64,000 nt of DNA, taken from assembly GCF_003952385.1 (NCBI RefSeq), contig NZ_CP034444.1:6833001-6897000 (forward strand), read 5' to 3'. Below are positions 35,582 through 44,258 of this stretch, in pieces. Under the pieces are notes generated by a model that had not been told where the DNA came from, did not search any database, and saw only the letters and a program-made list of their open reading frames with translations. The DNA comes from Mesorhizobium sp. M1D.F.Ca.ET.043.01.1.1. Its GTDB lineage: Bacteria > Pseudomonadota > Alphaproteobacteria > Rhizobiales > Rhizobiaceae. Within the stretch, counting starts at the first letter, position 1; each line of letters begins with the position of its first letter. The position numbers and the translations under genes were made by a program.

Positions 35582-36847
35582 ATGCAGACCTCGGCGCGCC
35601 CGCGTCTTCGTCGCGCTCCTGCCTTTGCGCTGTGCGCCCTTTCTGCGGTGCTGCTTGCCGCCTGCACCTCCACGCCGCAGCCGAAGTCGATGGTCGACAA
35701 GCGTCCGCGCTCCAAGGAGTATTTCGCCGAGTCCGAATATGGCGTGAAGGCGAGCCCGCGCGTTGCCTTCATGCGGCGCGGCGGCGGTCGCGACCAGCTC
35801 GGCAAGCCCTACCAGGTCCGCGGCAAGTGGTACTATCCCAAGGAAGACAAGAAGTATGCCAAGGTAGGATTGGCGTCCTGGTACGGCGATGCCTTCCACG
35901 GCCGGCTCACCGCCAATGGCGAAGTCTATGACACGGCCCAGCTCACGGCAGCGCATCCGACCATGCCGCTGCCGAGCTATGCCCGTGTCACCAACCTCGA
36001 TACCGGCACCTCGATCATCGTGCGCGTCAACGACCGCGGCCCATACCATGAAGGCCGCATCATCGACGTCTCGGAGCGCGCCGCACAGATGCTCGACTAT
36101 GGCAAAGTCGGCACCGCCAAGGTGAAGGTCGAATATGTCGGCCGGGCGCCGCTCGACTGCAATGACGACCAGTATCTGATGGCCTCCTATCGTCCCGGCA
36201 ACAGACGCCCGGATCCGTCCGACGGCCTGCCGACCGGCGTGATGGTGGCCATGAACGGCCCGTCGCCCAGCGTTCAGACGGACGCGCCTCCGCCCGCCGT
36301 GCCGTTCCCTGGACAGCTTACCAATTCGGGAGGGGCCTTCGCCGCGCAGCCTGGCCTGTCGGAGCAGCCGGCGGCGCAACCAGCGATGTCGGCGCAGGCG
36401 CCGGGCCCGAGCGACGTCGTGCTACCCGATTTCGGGCCGATCGTGCCGGAGCGGCCGGAGTACCGGCTGCCGCCGAACTCGCCTTTCGCGATGGCATCGT
36501 TGTCCTACGCGGATGAGCGCGTCAATCGCGCCGACGTCTTTGCCGCCCTCGACGGCAGCGGCATGTCGCCGGCCGACATCTTGCAATCGTGGAAGAAATC
36601 CAATCCGCAAGGGCAGGCGCCGGCTTCGGATTATGTCGCCGCCGGATCCTTCGACGATGCCGCCGAAGCAAAGCGCGTGGCAGCGGCTCTCGAGCAGTTC
36701 GGCAGGACCGAAATCCAGCGCACCGAGCTCGACGGCAATGATTGGTACGCGGTCAACGTCTATCCGGACGGCCATGGCAGCATCGACGATATGCTGCAGG
36801 CGGCCTGGTCGCACGGGGCGCCGGACGCATTGGTTGTGCGAAACTGA
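35582..36847 (+). CDS. rlpA: RlpA-family septal lytic transglycosylase lipoprotein with SPOR domain
   Basis: The 421-residue lipoprotein has the lipobox L-A-A-C28. A double-psi beta-barrel RlpA domain follows at residues ~95-185 (GLASWYGDAFHGRLTANGE, IVRVNDRGPYHEGRIID). Then come a long Pro/Ala-rich linker and a C-terminal SPOR domain from about residue 345. RlpA cleaves peptidoglycan lacking stem peptides at the septum, and the SPOR domain takes it there. It begins a cell-wall/replication block, 67 bp before dacF. The Shine-Dalgarno is weak. Confidence 0.9.
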   Translation: MQTSARPRLRRAPAFALCALSAVLLAACTSTPQPKSMVDKRPRSKEYFAESEYGVKASPRVAFMRRGGGRDQLGKPYQVRGKWYYPKEDKKYAKVGLASWYGDAFHGRLTANGEVYDTAQLTAAHPTMPLPSYARVTNLDTGTSIIVRVNDRGPYHEGRIIDVSERAAQMLDYGKVGTAKVKVEYVGRAPLDCNDDQYLMASYRPGNRRPDPSDGLPTGVMVAMNGPSPSVQTDAPPPAVPFPGQLTNSGGAFAAQPGLSEQPAAQPAMSAQAPGPSDVVLPDFGPIVPERPEYRLPPNSPFAMASLSYADERVNRADVFAALDGSGMSPADILQSWKKSNPQGQAPASDYVAAGSFDDAAEAKRVAAALEQFGRTEIQRTELDGNDWYAVNVYPDGHGSIDDMLQAAWSHGAPDALVVRN

Positions 36848-36914
36848 TCAATTTCGCGAGCGCCGTTGATCCGGCGGAACGAACGCTGATAGCTTGGCCG
36901 GGCCAGTCCGGCTA

Positions 36915-38108
36915 ATGGGTCGACACTTCATGCAGTTCCGCATTTTTCCGCCTTTCGCCGGATTCCTGGGATTGGTGCTGGTTCTGCTTTGCATCGTCCC
37001 GGCGCGCGCGCAGCTTTTCGAGACCAAGGCGGCCCAGGCCTTCATGATCGACGCCGATACCGGCACGGTGCTGTTTGCCAGGGATGCCGACAAACCGTTT
37101 CCGCCGGCCTCCATGGCCAAGCTGATGACGATGGAGGTGGTGTTCAACGCCGTCAAATCGAAGCGGATCACGCTCGACGATACTTTCGTGGTCAGCGAAA
37201 ACGCCTGGCGCACCGGCGGCGCCCCGTCCGGAACCTCGACCATGTTCGCCAAGCTCAAATCGGCGGTCCGCGTCGAGGATCTGATCCAGGGCGTGACCGT
37301 GCAGGCTGCCAATGACGGCTGCATCGTGCTCGCCGAGGGCATGGCGGGCTCGGAGGCGAATTTCGCCGCGCAGATGACGGAGCGCGCCCGCGAGATCGGC
37401 CTCTCGAAATCGACCTTCGTCAATTCGACCGGGCTGCCGGCAGATGGCCAGCAGACGACGGCGCGGGAACTCACGATGCTGGCGCTCCACATCTGGCGCG
37501 ACTATCCGGAATTCTTCCACTATTACGGCCAGCCGGATTTCACCTGGAACAAGATCTCCCAGAGGAACCGCAATCCGCTCTTGGCCATGGGCATCGATGC
37601 CGACGGCTTCGTGGCCGGGGCAAGCGAGTCCGCAGGCTTCGGCATTGTCGGCACGGTCAGCCACAACGGTATCCGCGTGATCGCGGCCTTGAGCGGGCTG
37701 GCGAGCGACCGGGAACGCTCCGAGGAGGCGCGCAAGCTGCTCGACTGGGGCTCGCGCTCCTTCCAGAAGACGGAGATCTTCGCCAAGGACGAGGTTGTCG
37801 GCGAAGCACAGGTTTTTGGCGGCGCCAAATCCGGCGTGGCCTTGAAAGCCAAGGGGCCGGTGGACATCTTTCTGCCGATAGCCAACCGCGACAAGCTGAC
37901 CGCCAGGATCGTCTATGACGGCCCGGTGGCGGCGCCGGTGGAGGAGGGGCAACCGGTCGGGGAGTTGCGCGTTTGGATAGGCGACACGCTCAGCCAGCGA
38001 ACGCCGCTTTTCGCCGCCGAGCCGGTGAAAGTCGGCACGCTGCCGCAGCGTGCGCTGGACGCCGCCAAGGAACTGGCTGTCGGCTGGCTGCGTCAGAAGC
38101 ATTTGTGA
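36915..38108 (+). CDS. DacF-like D-alanyl-D-alanine carboxypeptidase with degenerate active-site motifs
   Basis: The 397-residue protein has a signal peptide (GFLGLVLVLLCIVPARA), an S11 peptidase domain and the C-terminal beta domain of PBP5-like carboxypeptidases. The first motif S66-M-A-K69 is intact. The SxN motif reads A131-A-N133 and the KTG motif reads V233-A-G235, so two of the three canonical motifs are altered. The enzyme would normally trim D-Ala from peptidoglycan stems; here activity may be low or lost (inference). ATG 36915 is chosen over TTG 36894 and ATG 36930; none has a strong ribosome-binding site. It sits between rlpA and tmk as in other rhizobia. Confidence 0.82.
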   Translation: MGRHFMQFRIFPPFAGFLGLVLVLLCIVPARAQLFETKAAQAFMIDADTGTVLFARDADKPFPPASMAKLMTMEVVFNAVKSKRITLDDTFVVSENAWRTGGAPSGTSTMFAKLKSAVRVEDLIQGVTVQAANDGCIVLAEGMAGSEANFAAQMTERAREIGLSKSTFVNSTGLPADGQQTTARELTMLALHIWRDYPEFFHYYGQPDFTWNKISQRNRNPLLAMGIDADGFVAGASESAGFGIVGTVSHNGIRVIAALSGLASDRERSEEARKLLDWGSRSFQKTEIFAKDEVVGEAQVFGGAKSGVALKAKGPVDIFLPIANRDKLTARIVYDGPVAAPVEEGQPVGELRVWIGDTLSQRTPLFAAEPVKVGTLPQRALDAAKELAVGWLRQKHL

Positions 38109-38180
38109 TCGGGCCGGCTCGTGGACCTTTTGTCGGACGGGAGCTATGACAGCGGCCAGCACGGGCGAAGGCATTCTCGA

Positions 38181-38855
38181 TTGGCGAGCGGATTTTTCAT
38201 CACCTTCGAAGGCGGCGAAGGAGCCGGCAAGTCGACGCAGATCGAGCGGCTGGCGCGACGCATGCGCGCCAAGAAGTACGAGGTTCTGGTGACGCGCGAG
38301 CCGGGCGGCTCGCCGGGCGCCGAGGCGGTGAGGCATGTGCTTCTGTCCGGCGCTGCCGAACCCTTCGGCCCGAAGATGGAGGCGATCCTCTTCGCCGCCG
38401 CGCGCTCCGATCATGTCGAGCAGGTGATCAGGCCGGCGGTCGAACGCGGCACGATCGTGCTCTGCGATCGCTTCATCGATTCCTCGCGCGTCTATCAGGG
38501 CGTCACCGGCGGGCTCGATCCCGATTTCATGGAGGCGCTGGAGGCGGTCGCCATCAACGGCATGGTTCCCGACATGACGCTGATCTTCGATATCGATCCG
38601 GCCGAAGGCCTGAAACGCGCCGCGGCGCGCCGCAGCGCCGGCGACAGCGCCGACCGCTTCGAGAAGGAGACTTTAGCCATCCACCAGCGCCGGCGCGAGG
38701 CTTTCCTGGCGATTGCCGAGGCGGAGCCGGATCGCTGCATCGTCATCGATGCGTCGGCCGATCCCGAGACGGTGGAAAACGTCGTCACCGCCGCGGTGTT
38801 TACGGTGCTGGAAAAGCGGGTGCCGGCGCAAAGGAAGCAGACGGCGCCGGCATGA
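38181..38855 (+). CDS. tmk: Thymidylate kinase
   Basis: Tmk phosphorylates dTMP to dTDP. The 224-residue protein has the P-loop [12 protein letters not shown], the DRF motif in [15 protein letters not shown] and a LID region [12 protein letters not shown]. The reading frame has no ATG before the P-loop. TTG 38181 ([10 protein letters not shown]) gives the usual N-terminus and has GAAGG nine bases upstream. GTG 38121 would add 20 unlikely residues. It overlaps holB by four bases. Confidence 0.92.
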   Translation: MASGFFITFEGGEGAGKSTQIERLARRMRAKKYEVLVTREPGGSPGAEAVRHVLLSGAAEPFGPKMEAILFAAARSDHVEQVIRPAVERGTIVLCDRFIDSSRVYQGVTGGLDPDFMEALEAVAINGMVPDMTLIFDIDPAEGLKRAAARRSAGDSADRFEKETLAIHQRRREAFLAIAEAEPDRCIVIDASADPETVENVVTAAVFTVLEKRVPAQRKQTAPA

Positions 38856-39907
38856 TCTTCGAACGCATCGCCCCCGAACAGCACGACACGCTGGACGGCG
38901 TCCCCGAACCGTCGGAGACACCGCGGCTTATCGGCCATGCGCAGGCAGCCGGCATGCTCACCGCAGCCTATCGGGCCGGCAAGCTGCCGCATGCGCTGAT
39001 CCTGGCCGGGCCGCACGGCATCGGCAAGGCGACGCTTGCCTTCCACCTGGCGCATCACCTCCTCAAACATCCGGATTTTGCGGCCGCGCCCGAAGCGCTC
39101 GCAATTCCCGATCCGGCATCGTCGCTGTTTCGGCAGATCGCCACCGGCGCGCATCCTTCGGTGCTGCATCTGACGCGTCCAGCCAACGACAAGACCAAGA
39201 GCTTCAAGACGGTGCTCACCGTCGACGAGATCCGCAAGGTCAGCCGCTTCCTGTCGATGACCTCGCACGACGGCAGCTACCGCGTCGTCATCGTCGACCC
39301 GGCCGACGACATGAACACCAATGCCGCCAATGCCTTGCTCAAGAATCTCGAGGAACCGCCGGCGCGCACCCTGTTCATCCTCATCGTGCATGCGCCAGGC
39401 AGCCTGTTGCCGACCATCCGCTCGCGTTGCCAGATGGTGCGGCTGACGCCTCTTGCGCCGGACGAACTGATGGAGGTCCTGGAAGGCATCGAGCCGCCGC
39501 CGCCAGAGGATCCAGCGGCGCGCGCGGCACTGGCCGAGCGGGCAGGGGGCAGCGCCCGCAACGCGATCCTGCTTACCCAATATGGCGGGCTGGAAATCGC
39601 CGGCGCGCTCGATACCCTGGTGGCGGCGCAGAAGCCCGACATTGCCGGCGCGCACCGCCTTGCCGAGGCGGTCGCCGGACGCGACCAGGCGATCCAGTTC
39701 GAAATCTTCAACCGCCGCGCGCTCGATCTTCTGTCGGCGGCGGCCAGTGAGGCGGCTTTAGCCGGTGATCTCGCCAGGGCCAAAACGCTGTCCGAGGCTT
39801 GGCACGAGGCGCTGAACACGATATCTGAGGCCGAGACCTACAATCTCGACAAGAAGCAGCACGCCCTGACCATGATCGACCGCCTGAATTCTGCGATGCG
39901 AATGTGA
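38852..39907 (+). CDS. holB: DNA polymerase III, delta-prime subunit
   Basis: This 351-residue clamp-loader subunit has an AAA+ module with P-loop [12 protein letters not shown], the sensor region [19 protein letters not shown], and the SRC motif in [14 protein letters not shown] typical of delta-prime. It loads the sliding clamp during replication. ATG 38852 overlaps the tmk stop (ATGA). The tmk-holB-metG-tatD order is conserved in rhizobia. Confidence 0.92.
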   Translation: MIFERIAPEQHDTLDGVPEPSETPRLIGHAQAAGMLTAAYRAGKLPHALILAGPHGIGKATLAFHLAHHLLKHPDFAAAPEALAIPDPASSLFRQIATGAHPSVLHLTRPANDKTKSFKTVLTVDEIRKVSRFLSMTSHDGSYRVVIVDPADDMNTNAANALLKNLEEPPARTLFILIVHAPGSLLPTIRSRCQMVRLTPLAPDELMEVLEGIEPPPPEDPAARAALAERAGGSARNAILLTQYGGLEIAGALDTLVAAQKPDIAGAHRLAEAVAGRDQAIQFEIFNRRALDLLSAAASEAALAGDLARAKTLSEAWHEALNTISEAETYNLDKKQHALTMIDRLNSAMRM

Positions 39908-40037
39908 CGGCTTCTCTGGTGCATGCCGTTGGCCCAAAACCGGGGCCACTGGGCGGCATGCAGCGGGATGGCAATCGCCATGCCGATAGTTTATCCACCG
40001 CCACAACTCACATTCAGACATTCATGACGGTTCATTC

Positions 40038-41588
40038 ATGTCACGCGACACATTCTACATCACGACCGCGATCTCATACCCGAACGGCAGACCGCATATC
40101 GGCCATGCCTACGAGCTGATCGCCACCGATGCGCTCGCCCGGTTCCAGCGGCTCGACGGGAAGGACGTCTATTTCCTGACGGGCACCGACGAGCACGGCA
40201 TCAAGATGCTGCAGACGGCCCGCAAGGAAGGCATTTCGCCGCGCGAGCTCGCCGATCGCAACGCGGCCGAGTTCAAGCGCATGGCGAGCGCGCTCAACGC
40301 GTCCAACGACGATTTCATCCGCACCACGGAGGAGCGGCACTACGCGTCCTCGCAGGCGATCTGGAAGGCGATGGCCGCCAATGGCGACATCTACAGGGGC
40401 GGCTATGCCGGCTGGTATTCGGTTCGCGACGAAGCCTATTACGGCGAGGAGGAGACCGAGGTCCGGGCCGACGATATCCGCTACGGACCGCAGGGAACGC
40501 CGGTCGAGTGGGTCGAGGAAGAGAGCTATTTCTTCCGGCTTTCGGCCTATCAGGACAAGCTTATCGCGCTTTACGAAAGCCAGCCGGATTTCGTCGGCCC
40601 AGCCGAGCGCCGCAACGAGGTGATGAGGTTCGTCAAGTCCGGGCTGAAGGACCTGTCGATTTCGCGCACCACCTTCGACTGGGGCGTGCCGGTGCCAGGC
40701 GACGAGAAGCATGTGATGTATGTATGGGTCGACGCCTTGACCAATTACATCACCGGTATCGGCTATCCCGATGAAAGCGCTGAGAAATGGCGTTTCTGGC
40801 CAGCCGATGCGCATATCATCGGCAAGGACATCGTGCGCTTCCACGCCATCTACTGGCCTGCCTTCCTGATGTCGGCGGGGATCCCGCTGCCCAAGCGCGT
40901 CTTCGGCCACGGATTCCTGTTCAACCGTGGCGAGAAGATGTCGAAGTCGGTCGGCAACGTCATCGACCCGTTCACCATGGTCGAGCATTACGGCGTCGAC
41001 CAGGTGCGCTATTTCTTCCTGCGCGAGGTCCCTTTCGGCCAGGACGGCAACTACAGCCATGAAGCGATCGTCAACCGGACCAACGCCGATCTCGCCAACG
41101 GCCTCGGCAATCTGGCGCAGCGCTCGCTGTCGATGATCGCCAAGAACTGCGGCGGCGCGGTGCCGAAGCGCGGCGAACTGGCCGAAGCCGACCGGGTGAT
41201 CCTCGATCAGGCGGTGGAGGCGCTTGTCGTCGCGCGCAAGACGATGGCGGAGCAGGGCATCCATCTGGCGCTGGCGGCGATCTTTGGCGTGGTGGCCGAA
41301 GCCGACCGCTACTTCGCCTCCCAGGAGCCGTGGGCGCTGCGCAAGACCGATCCCGAGCGCATGGAAACGGTGCTGTGGACGACGGCCGAGGTCGTGCGGC
41401 GGGTGACGGTGCTCAGCCAGCCCTTCATTCCGGGGTCGGCCGCGAAGCTGCTCGACCTTTTGGCCGTGCCTGCGGACAAGCGCAATTTCGAGCACGTCCA
41501 CGCGGAACATGCGCTCGTGCCCGGTACCGCCTTGCCGGTGCCTGAGGGCGTGTTTCCGCGTTATGTCGAGCAGGATGCAAAAGCCTGA
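40038..41588 (+). CDS. metG: Methionyl-tRNA synthetase
   Basis: The 516-residue class I synthetase has the HIGH motif in [14 protein letters not shown], the KMSKS motif in [14 protein letters not shown] and the anticodon-binding helical C-terminus. It charges tRNA-Met. No C-terminal tRNA-binding EMAP-like extension is present, as usual in this group. The stop shares bases with the tatD start. Confidence 0.95.
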   Translation: MSRDTFYITTAISYPNGRPHIGHAYELIATDALARFQRLDGKDVYFLTGTDEHGIKMLQTARKEGISPRELADRNAAEFKRMASALNASNDDFIRTTEERHYASSQAIWKAMAANGDIYRGGYAGWYSVRDEAYYGEEETEVRADDIRYGPQGTPVEWVEEESYFFRLSAYQDKLIALYESQPDFVGPAERRNEVMRFVKSGLKDLSISRTTFDWGVPVPGDEKHVMYVWVDALTNYITGIGYPDESAEKWRFWPADAHIIGKDIVRFHAIYWPAFLMSAGIPLPKRVFGHGFLFNRGEKMSKSVGNVIDPFTMVEHYGVDQVRYFFLREVPFGQDGNYSHEAIVNRTNADLANGLGNLAQRSLSMIAKNCGGAVPKRGELAEADRVILDQAVEALVVARKTMAEQGIHLALAAIFGVVAEADRYFASQEPWALRKTDPERMETVLWTTAEVVRRVTVLSQPFIPGSAAKLLDLLAVPADKRNFEHVHAEHALVPGTALPVPEGVFPRYVEQDAKA

Positions 41589-42376
41589 TGCTTGTCGACA
41601 GTCACTGCCATCTCGATTTTCCGGACTTCGCCGAGGAGCGGGGGACAATTGTCGCCCGCGCCCTGGCCGCCGGAATCGGCCGCATGGTGACGATCTCGAC
41701 GCGTGTGAGGCGCTTTCAGCAAATCCTTGAAATCGTTGAAACTTTCAATGAGGTATATTGTTCGGTCGGCACCCATCCGCACAATGCGGCGGAAGAGCTC
41801 GACGTGACCGTCGACGAGTTGGTGCGGCTTTCCGCGCACCCCAAAGTGGTGGCGATCGGCGAGGCCGGGCTCGACTATTTCTACGATCGCGCCCCGCGCG
41901 AGGCGCAGGCTGAAGGCTTCCGCACCCACATCGCCGCCGCGCGCCAGACCGGCCTGCCGCTGGTCATCCATTCGCGCGCCGCCGACGACGACATGGCGGC
42001 GATCCTCGAGGAAGAGACAGGGAAGGGCGCCTTCCCCTTTATTTTGCACTGCTTTTCGTCCGGGCGCCGGCTGGCCGAAGTTGGCGTGGCGCTGGGCGGC
42101 TATGTCTCTTTCTCCGGCATCCTGACCTTCAAGAACTCGACCGAACTGCGCGCCATCGCCGCCGACATCCCACGCGATCGATTGCTGGTCGAGACCGACG
42201 CGCCTTACCTCGCGCCGATCCCGTTTCGCGGCAAGCGCAACGAGCCAGCCTATGTCGTGAACACGGCAAGGGTGCTGGCCGAAACGATCGGCGTCAGCGA
42301 GGCGGAGATCGCCGAGATCACCAGCGAGAACGTCTTCCGGCTGTTCACCAAGATGCCGCGACCGGCGGCAGGCTGA
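41588..42376 (+). CDS. TatD-family metal-dependent DNase
   Basis: The 262-residue amidohydrolase-fold protein begins [14 protein letters not shown], with His residues of the metal site. It also has AIGEAGLDYFYD, VIHSRAADDDM and the late ETDAPYLAPIPFRGKRNEP. Family members are exonucleases acting in DNA repair or degradation. ATG 41588 overlaps the metG stop. It belongs to the metG-tatD-MBL operon. Confidence 0.92.
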   Translation: MLVDSHCHLDFPDFAEERGTIVARALAAGIGRMVTISTRVRRFQQILEIVETFNEVYCSVGTHPHNAAEELDVTVDELVRLSAHPKVVAIGEAGLDYFYDRAPREAQAEGFRTHIAAARQTGLPLVIHSRAADDDMAAILEEETGKGAFPFILHCFSSGRRLAEVGVALGGYVSFSGILTFKNSTELRAIAADIPRDRLLVETDAPYLAPIPFRGKRNEPAYVVNTARVLAETIGVSEAEIAEITSENVFRLFTKMPRPAAG

Positions 42377-42379
42377 GAC

Positions 42380-43198
42380 ATGAGCGACCGGCTGCGCCTC
42401 ACCATTCTCGGCTGCGGCTCGTCGCCGGGCACGCCGCGCATCACCGGCGACTGGGGCAATTGCGATCCGGCCAATCCCAAGAACCGCCGTATGCGCACGG
42501 CGGCCCTTGTCGAGCGGATCGCCGCCAACGGCGGTCGCACCACAGTCGTCATCGACACCGGGCCGGATTTCCGCGAGCAGATGTTGCTTGCCGCGGTCAA
42601 ACGCATCGATGCGGTCGTCTACACGCATCCGCATGCCGACCACATCCACGGTATCGACGACCTGCGCGGCTATGTGCACGAACAGCGCCACCGCATCGAC
42701 ATCCATGCCGACGAGCCGACGATGCAGCGGCTGCGCCTGGCGTTCGGCTATTGCTTCGAAACGCCGCTCGGCAGCTCCTATCCGCCGATCGTCAGGCCGC
42801 ATCCGATCGACCATGCCAGACCGGTGGTGGTCGAAGGAGAGGGGGGTCCCCTCACCCTTGAGCCGCTGCCGCAGATCCATGGCGACATCGTCTCGCTCGG
42901 ATTCCGCATCGGCGGGCTCGCCTATTGCCCCGATGTCAGCGACTTTCCGGCCGCTACGGCGGAGCGGTTGCGCGGCCTGGACACGCTGGTCATCGATGCG
43001 CTGCAGTACAACACCCATCCCAGCCATCTGTCGCTCGGCGAGGCCCTGGGCTGGATCGAGAAGCTTGCGCCGAAAAACGCGGTGCTGACGCATATGCACG
43101 TGCCGCTGGATTATGCCGCCGTGATGGTCGAGACGCCGGATCACGTGGTGCCGGCCTATGATGGGATGGCGATCGAAATCGCTGTTGAATCAGAATGA
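42380..43198 (+). CDS. PhnP-like metallo-beta-lactamase-fold phosphodiesterase
   Basis: The 272-residue MBL protein has LTILGCGSSPGTPRI at the start, the metal motif YTHPHADHIHGIDD, and DALQYNTHPSHLSL plus AVLTHMHVPLD near the end. PhnP-type enzymes hydrolyse cyclic phosphates; the rhizobial substrate is unknown. It starts three bases after tatD, in the conserved metG-tatD-MBL arrangement. Confidence 0.9.
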   Translation: MSDRLRLTILGCGSSPGTPRITGDWGNCDPANPKNRRMRTAALVERIAANGGRTTVVIDTGPDFREQMLLAAVKRIDAVVYTHPHADHIHGIDDLRGYVHEQRHRIDIHADEPTMQRLRLAFGYCFETPLGSSYPPIVRPHPIDHARPVVVEGEGGPLTLEPLPQIHGDIVSLGFRIGGLAYCPDVSDFPAATAERLRGLDTLVIDALQYNTHPSHLSLGEALGWIEKLAPKNAVLTHMHVPLDYAAVMVETPDHVVPAYDGMAIEIAVESE

Positions 43199-43273
43199 TG
43201 GGGCAAATTCCCAACATCTGCGGTAAACTGATGGCGATCATTGCCGCGCACGCCTAGTCAAGGATCAGGACGG

Positions 43274-43621
43274 ATGATCAGCTTCGTGACGTTCTTTGCC
43301 CGCGACATCGAACGTACGGCTGACGTATACCGTCTGCTTGGATTCGAGTTCGTCCAGGAACAGCATGGCTCCGGACCGAAGCACCTGGCTGCCATCAACG
43401 AAGGAATGGCTCTCGAGATCTATCCCGGCGATGATACCGTCTCACCGGGCACAATGCTGGGCGTTGACGTCGCCGATCTCGAAGACATTCGAGCGAGGCT
43501 ACTTGCGGCCAAGGTCCCCGTCTCGCGAGATATCGGTTCTGGGCCGGGCGTGCGCCGCATCATCGTGATTGATCCTGAAAAGCGCCAGATCTTCGTTCGT
43601 GAGCGCGCCCGGAACAACTGA
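43274..43621 (+). CDS. VOC (glyoxalase-like) family protein
   Basis: The 115-residue single-module VOC protein reads MISFVTFFARDIERTADVYR at its start, followed by GFEFVQEQHGSGPKHLA, ALEIYPGD and a C-terminal RRIIVIDPEKRQIFVRE. The pattern is that of the glyoxalase/bleomycin-resistance fold. Metal-binding residues are limited, so a specific activity cannot be assigned. AGGA lies upstream of ATG 43274. It is preceded by a 75-bp gap after the MBL gene. Confidence 0.8.
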   Translation: MISFVTFFARDIERTADVYRLLGFEFVQEQHGSGPKHLAAINEGMALEIYPGDDTVSPGTMLGVDVADLEDIRARLLAAKVPVSRDIGSGPGVRRIIVIDPEKRQIFVRERARNN

Positions 43622-43800
43622 TCAGCCATGCTTCGCATCGCCGTTGCCGGCCAGAAACCCTGATTTCCGGTACTTCGCCTCGCTCTTACAGTTCCATAAT
43701 CTATCTTATGCGACTTCTGCAAAGCTGGAATATCGCCCCGGACGGAGAGCTCGAGCCGCAAGTTGGGCACCTCTTCGCTCGGGTCACGGATAGCGGCCAC

Positions 43801-44049
43801 TCAGCGTTGCCAGAAAGGCAGCTTGGCGATCTCTTCCTCTGCATGCCGCTTCGTCAGGCCGATATCTTCGATCAGATGCGGATTGGCCTCCAAGATTCGC
43901 TTGAGATCCCAGCGGAAGCGGTTCTGCTCACGCCACGCCGAGATCATGCTGTGCAGGGTCGCCAGGCCGTAGCGCCGACGCGATGCCTGCCCGACCAGCA
44001 TTTGCGACCGCGCTGCCCGATGCCGGACTGATGCAAGTGTATCGTTCAT
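43801..44049 (-). CDS. DUF1127 small protein
   Basis: The 82-residue protein ends with the DUF1127 signature: WREQNRFRWDLKRILEANP then IEDIGLTKRHAEEEIAKLPFW. Short DUF1127 proteins of alphaproteobacteria are helical and basic; some affect small RNA turnover or phosphate and carbon metabolism. GGAGGT lies five bases before the ATG. It stands alone; the nearby gaps 43622-43800 and 44050-44225 show no gene. Confidence 0.8.
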   Translation of the reverse strand: MNDTLASVRHRAARSQMLVGQASRRRYGLATLHSMISAWREQNRFRWDLKRILEANPHLIEDIGLTKRHAEEEIAKLPFWQR

Positions 44050-44225
44050 GGCAACCTCCTATGGCTTGAGGCCCCCACGGCTTAGGAGTTGGAGGCCTTC
44101 GACCTGAATGAGGTTGGATTCTGCAGGATGCGGGCAGCGCCGTAATTAAGCCCGTCCAAATAGTTCTCAAAACTTCCAAATGGGCTTGAGCGGTTCATCG
44201 TCTCACGGACACGACGGCCCCTCTA

Positions 44226-44256
44226 CCGTCTCACACTTTTCCCGGAATTGCTCTAT
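44226..44256 (-). repeat. Fragment of the second-type intergenic repeat, reversed
   Basis: On the minus strand this reads TAGAGCAATTCCGGGAAAAG then TGTGAGACGG. It matches the start of the element at 29552 (AGAGCAATTCCAGGAAAAG, CGTGAGCGG) with few changes. It ends immediately before the start codon of the next gene. Confidence 0.65.
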
Positions 44257-44258
44257 AG

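Noticed and set aside
40074..41648. 524-residue frame opposite metG
   Set aside because: Antisense to an unmistakable methionyl-tRNA synthetase.
41561..43144. 527-residue frame opposite tatD and the PhnP-like gene
   Set aside because: It spans two real genes on the other strand and has no ribosome-binding site.
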